64,000 nt of DNA from Micromonospora sediminimaris (GTDB lineage Bacteria > Actinomycetota > Actinomycetes > Mycobacteriales > Micromonosporaceae). Made by a program: the position numbers and the translations under genes. The stretch spans positions 124,001-188,000 of the forward strand of contig FOLJ01000016.1 in the NCBI GenBank assembly GCA_900112325.1. The letters are read 5' to 3'. This document shows positions 17,101 to 25,361 of the stretch, in pieces. Numbering within the stretch: position 1 is the first letter of the stretch; each line of letters opens with the position of its first letter. The notes below the pieces were generated by a model. It was given only the letters and a program-made list of their open reading frames with translations, made no database searches and was not told the DNA's origin.

Positions 17101-17567
17101 ACCCCCGCGCTGCCGGGCTCATCGTGCAGGAGTGACTTGAACGGATGGATCCGCATCGAGGCGGTCGCGTTCCCACCGAAGAAGGCGGTCAACTGCTCGA
17201 CGAAGAGATCCGTGGTGACCGCGTGCGCCGGTTGGCAGCTGCGCACGACGCTCTCGATCCGATCGAGCCGCGCCCCCGGCCGGGGCGGGTAGAGCGGCAC
17301 CGCGACGACACCGCTGTGCAGGCAGCCGAGGAACGCGGTCAGGAAGTCGAGACCGGGTGGCAGGATCAGCAGGGCACGGTCGCCGGGCCGGGTCGATTCC
17401 CGCAGCGACAACGCGACCCGTAGCGCGTTCTCCTCAAGCTGCGCGTAGGTCACCTGCTCGATCGCCCCGCCGGCCTGGACGAACGTGAACGCGACAGCGT
17501 CCGGACGCCGCTGTGCCCAGTGGCTCAGCGCGGCGGGGATCGAAGGGAACTCGGGGAGGCTACTCAT
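14154..17567 (-). CDS. FAAL-ACP-C lipid-loading initiation protein
   Basis: A 1137-residue protein: fatty acyl-AMP ligase (about 1-590), acyl carrier (about 600-690, LGLDSLRT with the phosphopantetheine Ser), condensation domain (about 700-1130). FAAL hallmarks are FLQYTSGSTGQPKGV and LSWLPMYHDMGLIG. The C domain has CHHAIVDHWS, so the HHxxxD core is kept while the Gly after Asp is His. Family role: adenylate a fatty acid, load it on the ACP, and condense it with the amino acid held by the next protein. ATG 17567 has GGAAGG just upstream; the stop overlaps the NRPS start. It is the logical first enzyme of a lipopeptide or lipid-masked peptide. Confidence 0.9.
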   Translation of the reverse strand: MSSLPEFPSIPAALSHWAQRRPDAVAFTFVQAGGAIEQVTYAQLEENALRVALSLRESTRPGDRALLILPPGLDFLTAFLGCLHSGVVAVPLYPPRPGARLDRIESVVRSCQPAHAVTTDLFVEQLTAFFGGNATASMRIHPFKSLLHDEPGSAGVAAVRPGPGGEDLAFLQYTSGSTGQPKGVMVSHRNLVQNEEAIAEGFGIRPDDTVLSWLPMYHDMGLIGTALLPVYRGIPSVLLDTFAFVHDPMLWPLAVDRFGATCSGGPNFAYQLLVERYDRARLTDIDLSRWRIAFNGAEPVRAETMRDFATCYGVHGFDRDAFFPCYGLAEATLFVAGAEPGTGYRSRQVSRRELERGRLVELPEETSEAGTSLVSSGRPARHTEIVIRGGDDDRVLPDGEIGEICVRGPGVAQGYWDDATATRQTFHADVPGREGRYLRTGDLGFTWQGELYPVSRSKDLLIVAGRNFYPHDVETVALTACADLRGGAAAAFQPDPDAPPVTLVAEVARASLARLRDPAAAAAVRTEVLRAVGVECDLQLAEVVLVYPGSLPKTSSGKIRRSETRARHLTGRLRVLGHSENPQPRPAPPTADQLDALHRRDRDTRRQLVRQLLAALVSAAGQQLTVQDWSRPLAALGLDSLRTATVKVRCEQQLGRSLDSRLFTSDRSLEEIAEAVVVLTGQPPEPAQPEPTTGSPDRVAPATDGQVQMQFYDEFHPQDTANNLTSAVRLSRGYDPDLLRAAVSAAVARHPALRTVLGSPGSGTQIVRDSPQLDWSQVALTDIDESVDSFLREVADRRFCLTEGPLVRAAAVLTPETTVFMLVCHHAIVDHWSLRVIFMEILAELPGVRLGGELPATDRGDYVQRQRWLSASTDDESARRRLTALAERWHPLRDHLLFPAVRTGGTPGRNPAATIDFEVDGADRLYQRAQLRGHTPFVSLVAAYLRALHRTTGEQRIVIGTPHHGRDDWRFADTVGYLVNMLPLAGRFEGEERPEQIEDRSRAELRDALADADLPFARLVKALSPERHGQTPLFQATFTFQQSTDGLLDDGFSIPSSGCRQRLGEVEVSVVDVPPRDVAFTVSLYGTRHADRLTFRLVYQRERIDAATAARIVAEFQSALKEIASPGPAPAVEEAGR

Positions 17568-17611
17568 CTCGGCCTTCCTGCCACGGACGGCGGCGGTCGG
17601 AGCGGGGTCTG

Positions 17612-18655
17612 TCAGCGCGGGAGGCGTTCGGCGGCGGTACGGATGACGTGGGCCGCGCGTCGCGCGTCCGCCCCGCTGACGCCGCCGTGGAAGACCGCCC
17701 GCACCCAGCCGGCTTCGAGTTCGAGGAGGCGAACTCCCCCGTCGGCGCAGTGCCGCAGGAACGAGGTTTGGCTCTCGACGCCGGCGGCCCGGAAGAAGAC
17801 GATGTTGGTACGGGGTGCTCCGCCACGCAGTTCCAGCGCGTCGGAGGCCATGAGCAACTCGGCGAAGATGGCCGCGTGCTCATGATCGCGCCGCAGCCGC
17901 TGCTCGACATCGTCGAGCGCGATGAGACCGGCCGCCGCGAGCAGACCGGCCTGGCGCATGCCACCGCCGAGCATCTTGCGGATCCGTTGGGCCCGTTCGA
18001 TCACCTCCGCGCTACCCACCAGCAGCGAGCCGACCGGCGCGCCCAGCCCCTTCGACAGACAGAACTGCGCCGAGTCGGCGAGGCTGGTGATCTCGCCTAC
18101 CGGTACGCCGAGGGCGACCGCGGCGTTGAAGACCCGCGCACCGTCCAGGTGCAGCCGGATGCCGTGTTCCCCGCTGAGATCCCGCAGGTGCTTGAGGTAT
18201 CCCAGGTCCAGTGGCACGCCCCCGGCCATGTTGTGGGTGTTCTCCACGCAGAGCAGTGCGGGCAGCGCGAACTGCGGATCCTGCCGGTCGACGGTCAGCT
18301 CCTCGGTCAACCGACGCGGGTCGAGCGTGCCGTCCGGCAGGTTCGGCACCGGGCGCAACACGGTGCCACCGAGCACCGACGGTCCGCCGGCCTCGAAGAG
18401 GTACAGGTCGCTGCGGTCACCGACGATCACCGCCCGCCCACGGTCCGCCTGGGCCATGACCGAGCAGAGGTTGGCCATGGTGCCGCTGGGGGTGAACACC
18501 GCCGCCTGATGCCCGGTCAGCGCCGCCGCCCGCCGCTCCAGCGCCCGCACGGTCGGGTCCTCACCGTAGACGTCGTCTCCGACGGCGGCCTCGGCGATGG
18601 CGTGTCGCATGGTCGCGTCGGGCACGGTGAAGGTGTCACTACGCAACTCGATCAT
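17612..18655 (-). CDS. threonine aldolase family PLP enzyme
   Basis: A 347-residue protein matching low-specificity L-threonine (allo-threonine) aldolases: SDTFTVPDATMR start, GDDVYGEDPT at about 26-35, the HLDGAR segment (D171, R174), and Schiff-base lysine K202 in CLSKGLGAPVGS. Family reaction: beta-hydroxy-alpha-amino acid to glycine plus aldehyde, reversible. Here it could supply glycine or make a beta-hydroxy amino acid for the NRPS. ATG 18655 overlaps the ATP-grasp stop; 44 bases separate it from the FAAL gene. Confidence 0.85.
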   Translation of the reverse strand: MIELRSDTFTVPDATMRHAIAEAAVGDDVYGEDPTVRALERRAAALTGHQAAVFTPSGTMANLCSVMAQADRGRAVIVGDRSDLYLFEAGGPSVLGGTVLRPVPNLPDGTLDPRRLTEELTVDRQDPQFALPALLCVENTHNMAGGVPLDLGYLKHLRDLSGEHGIRLHLDGARVFNAAVALGVPVGEITSLADSAQFCLSKGLGAPVGSLLVGSAEVIERAQRIRKMLGGGMRQAGLLAAAGLIALDDVEQRLRRDHEHAAIFAELLMASDALELRGGAPRTNIVFFRAAGVESQTSFLRHCADGGVRLLELEAGWVRAVFHGGVSGADARRAAHVIRTAAERLPR

Positions 18656-19893
18656 TTGCCGGCCATTCCGTTCTCCGCGTGGTCTGCGAGCCGTACGGTC
18701 AGTCGACCCAGCGCCGTCTCGGCCTGCCGGGCGGCCTCCGGACCGGTGTCGGCAGCGGCGATGACCGAGCCGATCCGGTCGGTGAACGCCCCGGTCACCG
18801 TGACGCGATCCCCGACCGCCACGCCGATGTTGACGGCGCGGACCGCCGCGGTCCGTTCCGCCGGCTCGACCCCGTCGACCTCGGCTATCTCCCCGTCGCC
18901 CGGCGCGATGAGGAATCGGATCGCGGCGTGCGCGTTGCGCAGTGGACGTAGTTTGGGCAGGTCGCCGCTTGCCCGCGCGATGACGCAGTCCACCAGGTCG
19001 ATGCCGAGGGCCGCGCGTACCAGCTCGGGGATCAAGCCGCCGGCCAGGCGTGGGTTCACCTCGATGATCATCGGTCCGTCGGGACTCAACCGCAGCTCGG
19101 TGTGCGTCGCCCCCCAGGTCAGGCCGAGCGCCTGCAACGCGGATCGCGCGCATTCGGTAAGCGCGGCAGCAGCCGTCGGCTCAAGCTCCGCGGGAAAGTC
19201 GTGCCCGGTCTCGACGAAGTGTGGTGGCGGGCCGAGCTGCTTGGCGGTCAGGCCCACCAGCTCACCGTCGAAGAACTCCGCGGAGAACTCGGGCCCGCTG
19301 ACGAAGCGCTCGATGAGGACTCTCGGCTCAACGGGCAGACCCCGCTCGTTGACCCTGGTGGCGAGCAACCGGGTCGCGTGCTCGACTACCTCCCGGCTGG
19401 TACGGCACAGCCGCACCCCCACCGAGCCCGAGCCCCGCACCGGCTTCACCACCAACGGACAGCCGAGTTCGACCGCGACCGACGTCGCCTCGGCCGGCGT
19501 ACGGATCACGCGGAAGTCAGGCACGGATACGCCCGCTGCCAGCAGCGCCTCCCGTTGCAACCCCTTGTCGCGGGCCTGCTCGACGGCAACGGGATCGGGG
19601 CCGGCGAGACCCACCCGCAGTGCCGCCCGGGCGGCGACCGGGACGAAGTACTCGGAGCTGGAGGTGACGCCCGCGACCGGCCCCAGCTGCTGGCAGGCCC
19701 GCGCGACCGTCTCGGCGTCACCGGTGTCGAGGACGAGCGAATCGATCCCGTCCTGGGCGAGGTACGGATAACGGGACGGATCGCGGGCGAGCATGACCGG
19801 ACGTAGTCCTCGGTGCCGAGCTGCCCGGCAGTAGAGCCGACCGGTCCCCGTGGTGTTGCTCTCCACGAACACCATCACCCCCGAGGCGTCCAC
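18652..19893 (-). CDS. ATP-grasp ligase (amino acid ligase type)
   Basis: A 413-residue ATP-grasp enzyme of the carboxylate-amine ligase superfamily. Visible motifs are CPLVVKPVRGSGSVGV (about 140-155), the hinge VLIERFVSGPEFSAEFF (about 185-200), and MIIEVNPRLAGG (about 265-276) with Mg-binding Glu and Asn. These proteins form amide bonds through acyl phosphates, often between free amino acids. In this cluster it may join the product of the preceding three enzymes to a second amino acid. GTG 19893 is preceded by AAGGAGG with a short spacing of four bases; the start overlaps the lyase gene by 19 bases. Confidence 0.8.
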   Translation of the reverse strand: MDASGVMVFVESNTTGTGRLYCRAARHRGLRPVMLARDPSRYPYLAQDGIDSLVLDTGDAETVARACQQLGPVAGVTSSSEYFVPVAARAALRVGLAGPDPVAVEQARDKGLQREALLAAGVSVPDFRVIRTPAEATSVAVELGCPLVVKPVRGSGSVGVRLCRTSREVVEHATRLLATRVNERGLPVEPRVLIERFVSGPEFSAEFFDGELVGLTAKQLGPPPHFVETGHDFPAELEPTAAAALTECARSALQALGLTWGATHTELRLSPDGPMIIEVNPRLAGGLIPELVRAALGIDLVDCVIARASGDLPKLRPLRNAHAAIRFLIAPGDGEIAEVDGVEPAERTAAVRAVNIGVAVGDRVTVTGAFTDRIGSVIAAADTGPEAARQAETALGRLTVRLADHAENGMAGK

Positions 19894-21371
19894 CGATCCT
19901 CCTTCTGCTGATTGGCCGTGGTCCTGCCGTGCCGCAGCTCACGGACGGCGCTGTTCAGCTCGGCACGGGCGGCGGTCAGCCGCGCCAACTCCCGCTGACT
20001 CCGGTCGCGGACGACCCGCAACCTGCCGTACACGTCGTCGTACCCGCGCTGCCAGTCACCGGGGCCGCCGCCGGCGTCGGTGAGGCTCGCCGCGATCGCC
20101 GGGTCGGCGACCTTGGCGGCCGCCGGGAATCGCTGCGCCACCCAGTCGATGCCGGTCGGCTCGCCGCCGGCCTCGGCCAGCTGCTCCCGGATGGCCGCAC
20201 CGACGGTGTGGTGCGCGACCCGGAAGGGCATGCCGTCCTGGACCAGTCGGTTGGCCACCGCCGTGGCCGTGGTGATCCCCTCCACCGCCCGCTGTCGCAT
20301 CCGGCCGGGACGTGGTCGGGCGCCGCTGACCAGAACCTGACCGAGCTGTACGACGTCGGTGGCGGCTCGCAGACCCGGCCAGGCGAGTCCGACCGCCTCG
20401 GTGCCGACCTCGATCGAGTTGGTGAAGGGTGCGCCCTTCATCGCGGTGACCGCGCCCACCCAGGACGAACTCACCCTCCCCACGGCGGCCGTGACATGTT
20501 CGAGTAGGAAGGCGTTGCGCTTCTGCGGCATCGCCGAACTGCCGCCGACGAGACGGTCGGGAAACTGGATGAAGCCGAACTCCTCGGTACTCCACAGCTG
20601 CAGGTCGGTGCCGAGCCTGCTCAGCACGACGGCTACGCCGGTGGCGTCCGCCAGCAGTCGCAGCGAGACGTCCCGGCTGGCGATGGCGTCCAGGGCGTGC
20701 ACCGGTGGTTCCTCGAATCCCAGCAGCGCGGCGACCCGGGCCGGATCGATCGGCAGGTCGCTTCCGGCGACCGCACCGGCGCCCATGGGGCAGCGCCGTA
20801 GTCCCCTGGCCGAGTCCCAGGCCGACTCGATCTCCCGGGTCAGCCCGGCCGCCACGCCGGTGAGGTAGTAGCCGTAGGTGATCGGCATCGCCGCCTGGTA
20901 GTGGGTGTGCACCGGCATCACGACGTCGCGGTACTCACGTCCCCGGCTCAGCAGCACCGCGACGAGCCTCGACGTTTCCTGAAGGAAGGACAGCAGCCAC
21001 TCGCGCAGCCGGGTCAGGGTGATGGTGGCCTTCATGTCGTTGCGGGAACGTCCGGTGTGCAGTACGCCGCCGACGTCCTCGCCGAGTTCCGCGGTGAGGT
21101 ACTGCTCGTAGGCCAGATACAGCCCGCGCGGCATCCGGGCGTTGGCGAGGGCGGCGAAGCGGCTGTCGCGAAGCTGCTCGATCAGCGTCACCAGCGCGAC
21201 CGCCGCCTCGGGATCGATCAGCCGCCGCTCCCTGAGCATGACCACGTGTGCCAGGTCCACCAGGGTGGTGCGATCGAGTTCCTCGGCGATCTCGGCCGGC
21301 GTCGGCTCACCGTAGATCTGCCGCTGCGTCCGCAGGCCGATGGGCTCCTTGATCCGGCCCGTGTCGCTCAT
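19875..21371 (-). CDS. argininosuccinate-lyase-like enzyme
   Basis: A 498-residue fumarase/aspartase superfamily member. The argininosuccinate lyase signatures are present: HTGRSRNDM at 105-113 and GGSSAMPQKRN at 276-286 with the catalytic Ser279; H155 lies in MPVHTHYQAAMP. Relatives split N-substituted aspartates into fumarate and an amine. Next to a kinase and a cysteine-synthase-like gene, a role in freeing a diamino acid from an aspartate adduct fits better than arginine synthesis (inference), as proposed for 2,3-diaminobutyrate in uridyl-peptide antibiotic clusters. ATG 21371 overlaps the preceding gene's stop. The protein is 30 residues longer than typical ArgH. Confidence 0.85.
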   Translation of the reverse strand: MSDTGRIKEPIGLRTQRQIYGEPTPAEIAEELDRTTLVDLAHVVMLRERRLIDPEAAVALVTLIEQLRDSRFAALANARMPRGLYLAYEQYLTAELGEDVGGVLHTGRSRNDMKATITLTRLREWLLSFLQETSRLVAVLLSRGREYRDVVMPVHTHYQAAMPITYGYYLTGVAAGLTREIESAWDSARGLRRCPMGAGAVAGSDLPIDPARVAALLGFEEPPVHALDAIASRDVSLRLLADATGVAVVLSRLGTDLQLWSTEEFGFIQFPDRLVGGSSAMPQKRNAFLLEHVTAAVGRVSSSWVGAVTAMKGAPFTNSIEVGTEAVGLAWPGLRAATDVVQLGQVLVSGARPRPGRMRQRAVEGITTATAVANRLVQDGMPFRVAHHTVGAAIREQLAEAGGEPTGIDWVAQRFPAAAKVADPAIAASLTDAGGGPGDWQRGYDDVYGRLRVVRDRSQRELARLTAARAELNSAVRELRHGRTTANQQKEDRWTPRG

Positions 21372-22420
21372 CGCGCCGCCACGCTTGCGGTGCCGCGATG
21401 TTCGAGGACCTCGTGCAGGCTCCGTCGTCCCCAGTTGAACCAGGACCACTCCGCGTGCTTGGCAAGGGGGTGGCTAGTCTCCACCGGCCGGTCCTCGGTC
21501 GAGTCGGCCAGGTGCCCCTGCTCGGCGAGCCACCGGTCGTCGTAGACGGTGGACTGGTAGCGGTAGCCCTGGTCGGGCAGCATGACCACGGTCACCGCGT
21601 CGGGGTTCGTCATCGCCGCCCGCTCGGCCACGAGAAAGGCCGCGCCGCTGGTCGGCCCCTGGAAGACGGCGTGCTCGCGGTGCAGTTTCCGGGTGGCCCG
21701 GTAGGCCTGACCGGCGCTGCACCAGTGCACCTGATCGAACGCGGTGTGGTCGAGGTTCGGCGGGATCAGACTGTTGCCGAGGCCGCGCAGGGATCGCGCT
21801 CCGTCGGGTTGACCGAACAGCACACTGCGGTGTGTGTCCACGCCGATCAGCCGCAGGTCGGGACTGACCGATCGGAGGAAGGAGGCCGTACCGCACATGG
21901 ATCCGCCCGACCCGACCGGTCCGATCAGCAGGTCGACCTGGGGCAGGGCTTCGCTGAGCAGCTCGGCCACCAGGGAGTAGGAGCGGGGGTTGTCCGGGTT
22001 CGCGTACTGCTCGGGGCAGAACGAGTCTTCGTGTTCGGCACGGATCTCCGCGAGCCGCTCCAGCCGCGCCCCCTGGTAGCCACCGCTCGCGGCCATGTGC
22101 CGGACGATCTCCACGGTCGCGCCGAGGTCGGTCAGTCGCCGGTGCAGTTCGTCATCGATCACCGGGTCGCTGACCAGGATCAGGCGTCGGCGCAGCAGCG
22201 CGGTCTGCATGGCCAGGGCGAGTCCGAAGGTACCCGAGGTGGTCTCCACGATGAGCGTGTCGGGACCGATGTCGCCGCGCGCGACAGCCTGCCGCAGGAT
22301 GTAGCGTGCCGGGATCATCTTCATCAGCGTGAACACGACGCCGAAGAGGTTCGGTCCCAGTCGGACGATCTGCGGTCGTTCCACCCCTGCGGTGATCTCC
22401 TCGAACACTGAGGATCTCAT
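21368..22420 (-). CDS. cysteine-synthase-like PLP beta-replacement enzyme
   Basis: A 350-residue fold-type II PLP protein. The likely PLP lysine is K34 in LMKMIPARYIL, and the phosphate-binding Gly loop is GPVGSGGSMCG (about 175-185). The usual TSGNTG loop reads TSGTFG (61-66), so the conserved Asn is gone. The family replaces a beta-leaving group on serine or threonine derivatives. With the upstream kinase making a phospho-hydroxy amino acid, this enzyme could add an amine nucleophile such as aspartate. ATG 22420 overlaps the kinase stop, and the stop overlaps the lyase start. Not a housekeeping CysK by motif. Confidence 0.8.
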   Translation of the reverse strand: MRSSVFEEITAGVERPQIVRLGPNLFGVVFTLMKMIPARYILRQAVARGDIGPDTLIVETTSGTFGLALAMQTALLRRRLILVSDPVIDDELHRRLTDLGATVEIVRHMAASGGYQGARLERLAEIRAEHEDSFCPEQYANPDNPRSYSLVAELLSEALPQVDLLIGPVGSGGSMCGTASFLRSVSPDLRLIGVDTHRSVLFGQPDGARSLRGLGNSLIPPNLDHTAFDQVHWCSAGQAYRATRKLHREHAVFQGPTSGAAFLVAERAAMTNPDAVTVVMLPDQGYRYQSTVYDDRWLAEQGHLADSTEDRPVETSHPLAKHAEWSWFNWGRRSLHEVLEHRGTASVAAR

Positions 22421-23454
22421 CCCCGTCCTCCCGTCTTGGCCGGCTGCGAACAGAACACCTCGGTATGGGTGATGCCGGCATGTCTCATGGCCCGGACACA
22501 GCGCTCGATGTCGTCCGAGACGGACGCACGCTCCGGATCGAAGATCAGGCCAGCGACGGAACCGCTGTGCGCGACCTGCACTCCGGCGGCGGCGTGCGCC
22601 TCACCGATTGCGATCAACGTTTCGAGTTCAGGCTTGGGAAGGAAGCGCTGGTTCATCCGGGCGCTCGCCGTCGCCACGGCGCCGATCAGCGTCACGTCGG
22701 CGGTGGCGATGCCGTGCCGCAACGTCGAGAGCATGACCTGCAGTCGAATCAACTCGTCCGGGTCGTACTCGGCGGGCGTGAGCGTCAACGTGTCGACGCT
22801 GAGGTCGGGACCGGCCACACAGCCGACGACGATCACCGGCGGCAGCGGGGTGGTGAAGTCCTCCAGCACCACCCCTTCGCGCTGTGCGAAGAGCACGGTC
22901 CGGTCCTCGATCATGATGGAGTCGGAGGCGCGCTCGGCGAGTACGCTCAGTCGGGCGATCTCCGCCGGTTGCAGGGACAACCGGTACCAGTCGGCCACGG
23001 CACGGATGCTGGCGACCACGTCGCTTGTGGACGCGCCCAGGCCCAGACCGCTCATAACCGCCGTGTGATTCACCAGGTGCCCGTGCACGGCAGGGCTCCC
23101 GGAGCGCTGAGCGCAGTAGTCGACGGCGAGCTCGGCGGCCCGACGGGCCTTGTCCTTACTGCCCGGCTCAACCGTGATCCGCACCGGACCGGAGCCGGCC
23201 TTTCCTCGGAATATCGCCACCGTTTTCAGGTCGACGACCGGCATCGTGACCAGACCACGACGAGGGTTACCGTATTTGTCGTGGAAAACGCCTTGAAGCA
23301 ACTCGCCATGGTGCCCCATGGCAGTGCCAACGCCGACTCTACCCCACCAGGAAGGTGTCAAATCTGTCGCGATATCGGTTTGGGCAAAAGACCTCGGTTG
23401 ATGTTTACGTGGCATTTCGCGGATGTCCAACAATTCCCCCCGGACTAGGGACAT
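22417..23454 (-). CDS. GHMP kinase, threonine/serine kinase (PduX-like)
   Basis: About 345 residues from ATG 23454. An N-terminal MGHHGELLQGVF segment resembles the GEL-x-QG motif of PduX L-threonine kinase, and the ATP loop is SGLGLGASTS (normally GLG-x-SSA). A C-terminal GHMP region with VQVAHSGSVAGLIFD is present. Expected reaction: ATP-dependent phosphorylation of the side-chain hydroxyl of threonine or serine. Start choice is uncertain: neither ATG 23454 nor ATG 23415 has a clear ribosome site. It is the first gene of the biosynthetic operon. Confidence 0.75.
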   Translation of the reverse strand: MSLVRGELLDIREMPRKHQPRSFAQTDIATDLTPSWWGRVGVGTAMGHHGELLQGVFHDKYGNPRRGLVTMPVVDLKTVAIFRGKAGSGPVRITVEPGSKDKARRAAELAVDYCAQRSGSPAVHGHLVNHTAVMSGLGLGASTSDVVASIRAVADWYRLSLQPAEIARLSVLAERASDSIMIEDRTVLFAQREGVVLEDFTTPLPPVIVVGCVAGPDLSVDTLTLTPAEYDPDELIRLQVMLSTLRHGIATADVTLIGAVATASARMNQRFLPKPELETLIAIGEAHAAAGVQVAHSGSVAGLIFDPERASVSDDIERCVRAMRHAGITHTEVFCSQPAKTGGRG

Positions 23455-23745
23455 ACTGCGACCGCCGGAGGCTCTCACGACACCGCAACGGCTCCGTCGC
23501 AAACAGTAGCGGCGACCACCAAGTCTGTCAATGCAGCCTACAGGAACCAAGAATACGCAGGTCAGAGTGCATTGGACGAGCCCATGATCAATGCTGTGTG
23601 ACATTCGACGAGACATTCATCGAACACCTTGTCACGGATGTGCAGAATTAATACCCCAGCCACCTTTCAGAATCATGACATGGTGAGCAAGTTGCGGCGG
23701 CATGTATAGTAGAATCGCCCGACATCACGCGGGATGACGGCAATG
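23455..23745. other. AT-richer intergenic leader
   Basis: A 291-base gap noticeably richer in A and T than its surroundings, between the ABC ATPase stop and the kinase start (both on the minus strand). It must hold the promoter of the biosynthetic operon. Minus-strand -10-like TACTAT (23706-23711) and TAGGCT (23535-23540) are visible, but neither has a convincing -35. No gene is seen. Confidence 0.5.
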
Positions 23746-24399
23746 TCAATGTTGGTCGTGCAGCCGGTGAACGCGGTCAGTCCAATAAGCGAGCAGGTCG
23801 TCGTCATGACTGATGGCGAGGATTCCGGCGCCCTCCCGATCCCGGTACGCGTTCAACACGTGGACGAGAGCAGCGGTGGTGGAAGCGTCCAGCATGGCGG
23901 TCATCTCGTCGCAGATCAGATACCTGGGCCGCAACGCGAGAGCACGAGCGAGACAGGCCCGCTGCAGCTGCCCGTCGCTCACCGCGTGCGGACGGCGGTC
24001 GAGCAGGTCCTCGGTGAGTCCGACGGCCCCGGCCAGCTCGGACAGCCGCTGGGTCGCCTCGGCGCGCCGGCCGTTGGCTCGCAGCGGTTCCACAATGATC
24101 TGACGCAGCGTCAGGCGGGGGTCGACGGAGATCCTCGGCCGCTGGAACAGCACGCCGATCCGGGTTCTCAGCTCGCGTGGAACGGCGTACCGGTGTCCGC
24201 TCACCGAATCGCCGTCGATACGCACCACACCGGCCGTGGGCCGGTGCAACAGGGCGAGCACCCGGGCGAGGGTGGACTTGCCGCAGCCGCTCGGGCCCTG
24301 CAACCCCAGCACCTCGCCAGGTTCGAGGTCGACGTCGACCCCTCGGACGACGGGCCGACCCGGCGTCCAGCCGGCGGTGATCCCGTGAGCGGTCAGCAT
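23746..24399 (-). CDS. peptide/nickel-type ABC importer ATPase (DppF-like)
   Basis: A short 217-residue ATPase with Walker A GPSGCGKST, Walker B ICDEM and an H-loop SHD. The ABC signature is VSDGQLQR rather than LSGGQ, which is common in DppF/NikE proteins. It lacks the C-terminal extension that its partner has. It is the last gene of the importer operon and overlaps DppD by seven bases. Provides half of the ATPase heterodimer. Confidence 0.85.
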   Translation of the reverse strand: MLTAHGITAGWTPGRPVVRGVDVDLEPGEVLGLQGPSGCGKSTLARVLALLHRPTAGVVRIDGDSVSGHRYAVPRELRTRIGVLFQRPRISVDPRLTLRQIIVEPLRANGRRAEATQRLSELAGAVGLTEDLLDRRPHAVSDGQLQRACLARALALRPRYLICDEMTAMLDASTTAALVHVLNAYRDREGAGILAISHDDDLLAYWTDRVHRLHDQH

Positions 24400-25361
24400 G
24401 GCCGGTGACAGGCGACCAGGTGCCCACCGTCGGTCGCCGCCAGCGGCACCTGCGCACACTCGGCGCCGGCACGCTGGCAGCGCGGCTCGAACGCGCAGCC
24501 GTCCGGTAGCGAGTCGAGCTGCGGTGGCAGGCCAGGGATCGGGTGAAAGCCGTTGCGCGGCAGGGCGGCCAGCAGACCAGCGGTGTACGGGTGCCGAGGC
24601 CGATGCAGCACCGTCTCGACGGGCCCGGTCTCGACGATGCGGCTGGCGTACATGACCGCGATGTCGTCGGCGATGCGGGCGGCGGCGTCCAGGTCGTGAG
24701 TGATCAACAGAACCGCATGCCCGAGGTCGACGAGATGCCGCAACTCGTCCAGCGTCCGCCTGGCCAGAGGCGCGTCCAGGCCGGTGGTGGGCTCGTCAGC
24801 GAGCAGGACCTCAGGATCGCCGGCCAGGGCGAGGGCGGTGACGGCACGTTGCGCCATGCCGCCGGAAAGCTCGTGCGGGTAGTGATCCAGGGCGCTCGCG
24901 GGCAGGCCGACCCGTGCCCCGGCCTCGACGGCGGCCAGGTCCGCCGCCCGTCGCCGTCGCCGGGTTGGCCGCCCGATCGTCGGCCGCAGTGTGGCCAGGG
25001 TTTCGGTGAGGTGACGGCGCACCGTGTGCACGGGGGTCAGGTGCGCGGTCGGTGACTGGGGCACGAGACCGATGCGCCGGCCACGGATCTGCCGGGCCAG
25101 CACCGGTTCCGGGGCGGTGAGCAGGTCCACCCGACCGACGCCGTCGGTAAGCGCAGCGGTGCCGGCCACCTCGGCGTTGCCGGGCAGCAGACCGAGCAGG
25201 GCACCCACCAGGACGGACTTGCCGCAGCCGCTCTCGCCGACCAGCGCGAGGCAACGCCCGGCCCGCAGTTGGAAGGACGCGCCGCTCACCGCCCGCACGG
25301 TGGTCCCGCGCGGCAGCCGGAAGCGCACCGACAGATCACGTACGTCGACGAGGACCGTCAC
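24393..25361 (-). CDS. peptide/nickel-type ABC importer ATPase (DppD-like)
   Basis: A 322-residue OppD/DppD-type ATPase: Walker A GESGCGKS, signature ELSGGMAQR, Walker B LLADEPTTGLD, and the C-terminal oligopeptide-transporter tail with cysteines (CAFEPRCQRAGAEC) that in relatives can hold an iron-sulfur cluster. It starts at GTG 25361 overlapping the permease stop. It should pair with the DppF-like ATPase. Confidence 0.88.
   Translation of the reverse strand: MTVLVDVRDLSVRFRLPRGTTVRAVSGASFQLRAGRCLALVGESGCGKSVLVGALLGLLPGNAEVAGTAALTDGVGRVDLLTAPEPVLARQIRGRRIGLVPQSPTAHLTPVHTVRRHLTETLATLRPTIGRPTRRRRRAADLAAVEAGARVGLPASALDHYPHELSGGMAQRAVTALALAGDPEVLLADEPTTGLDAPLARRTLDELRHLVDLGHAVLLITHDLDAAARIADDIAVMYASRIVETGPVETVLHRPRHPYTAGLLAALPRNGFHPIPGLPPQLDSLPDGCAFEPRCQRAGAECAQVPLAATDGGHLVACHRPC

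Noticed and set aside
23700..23740. TACTAT on the minus strand as promoter of the kinase operon
   Set aside because: No -35 at the right distance, and it is about 250 bases from the start codon. Left as a note only.
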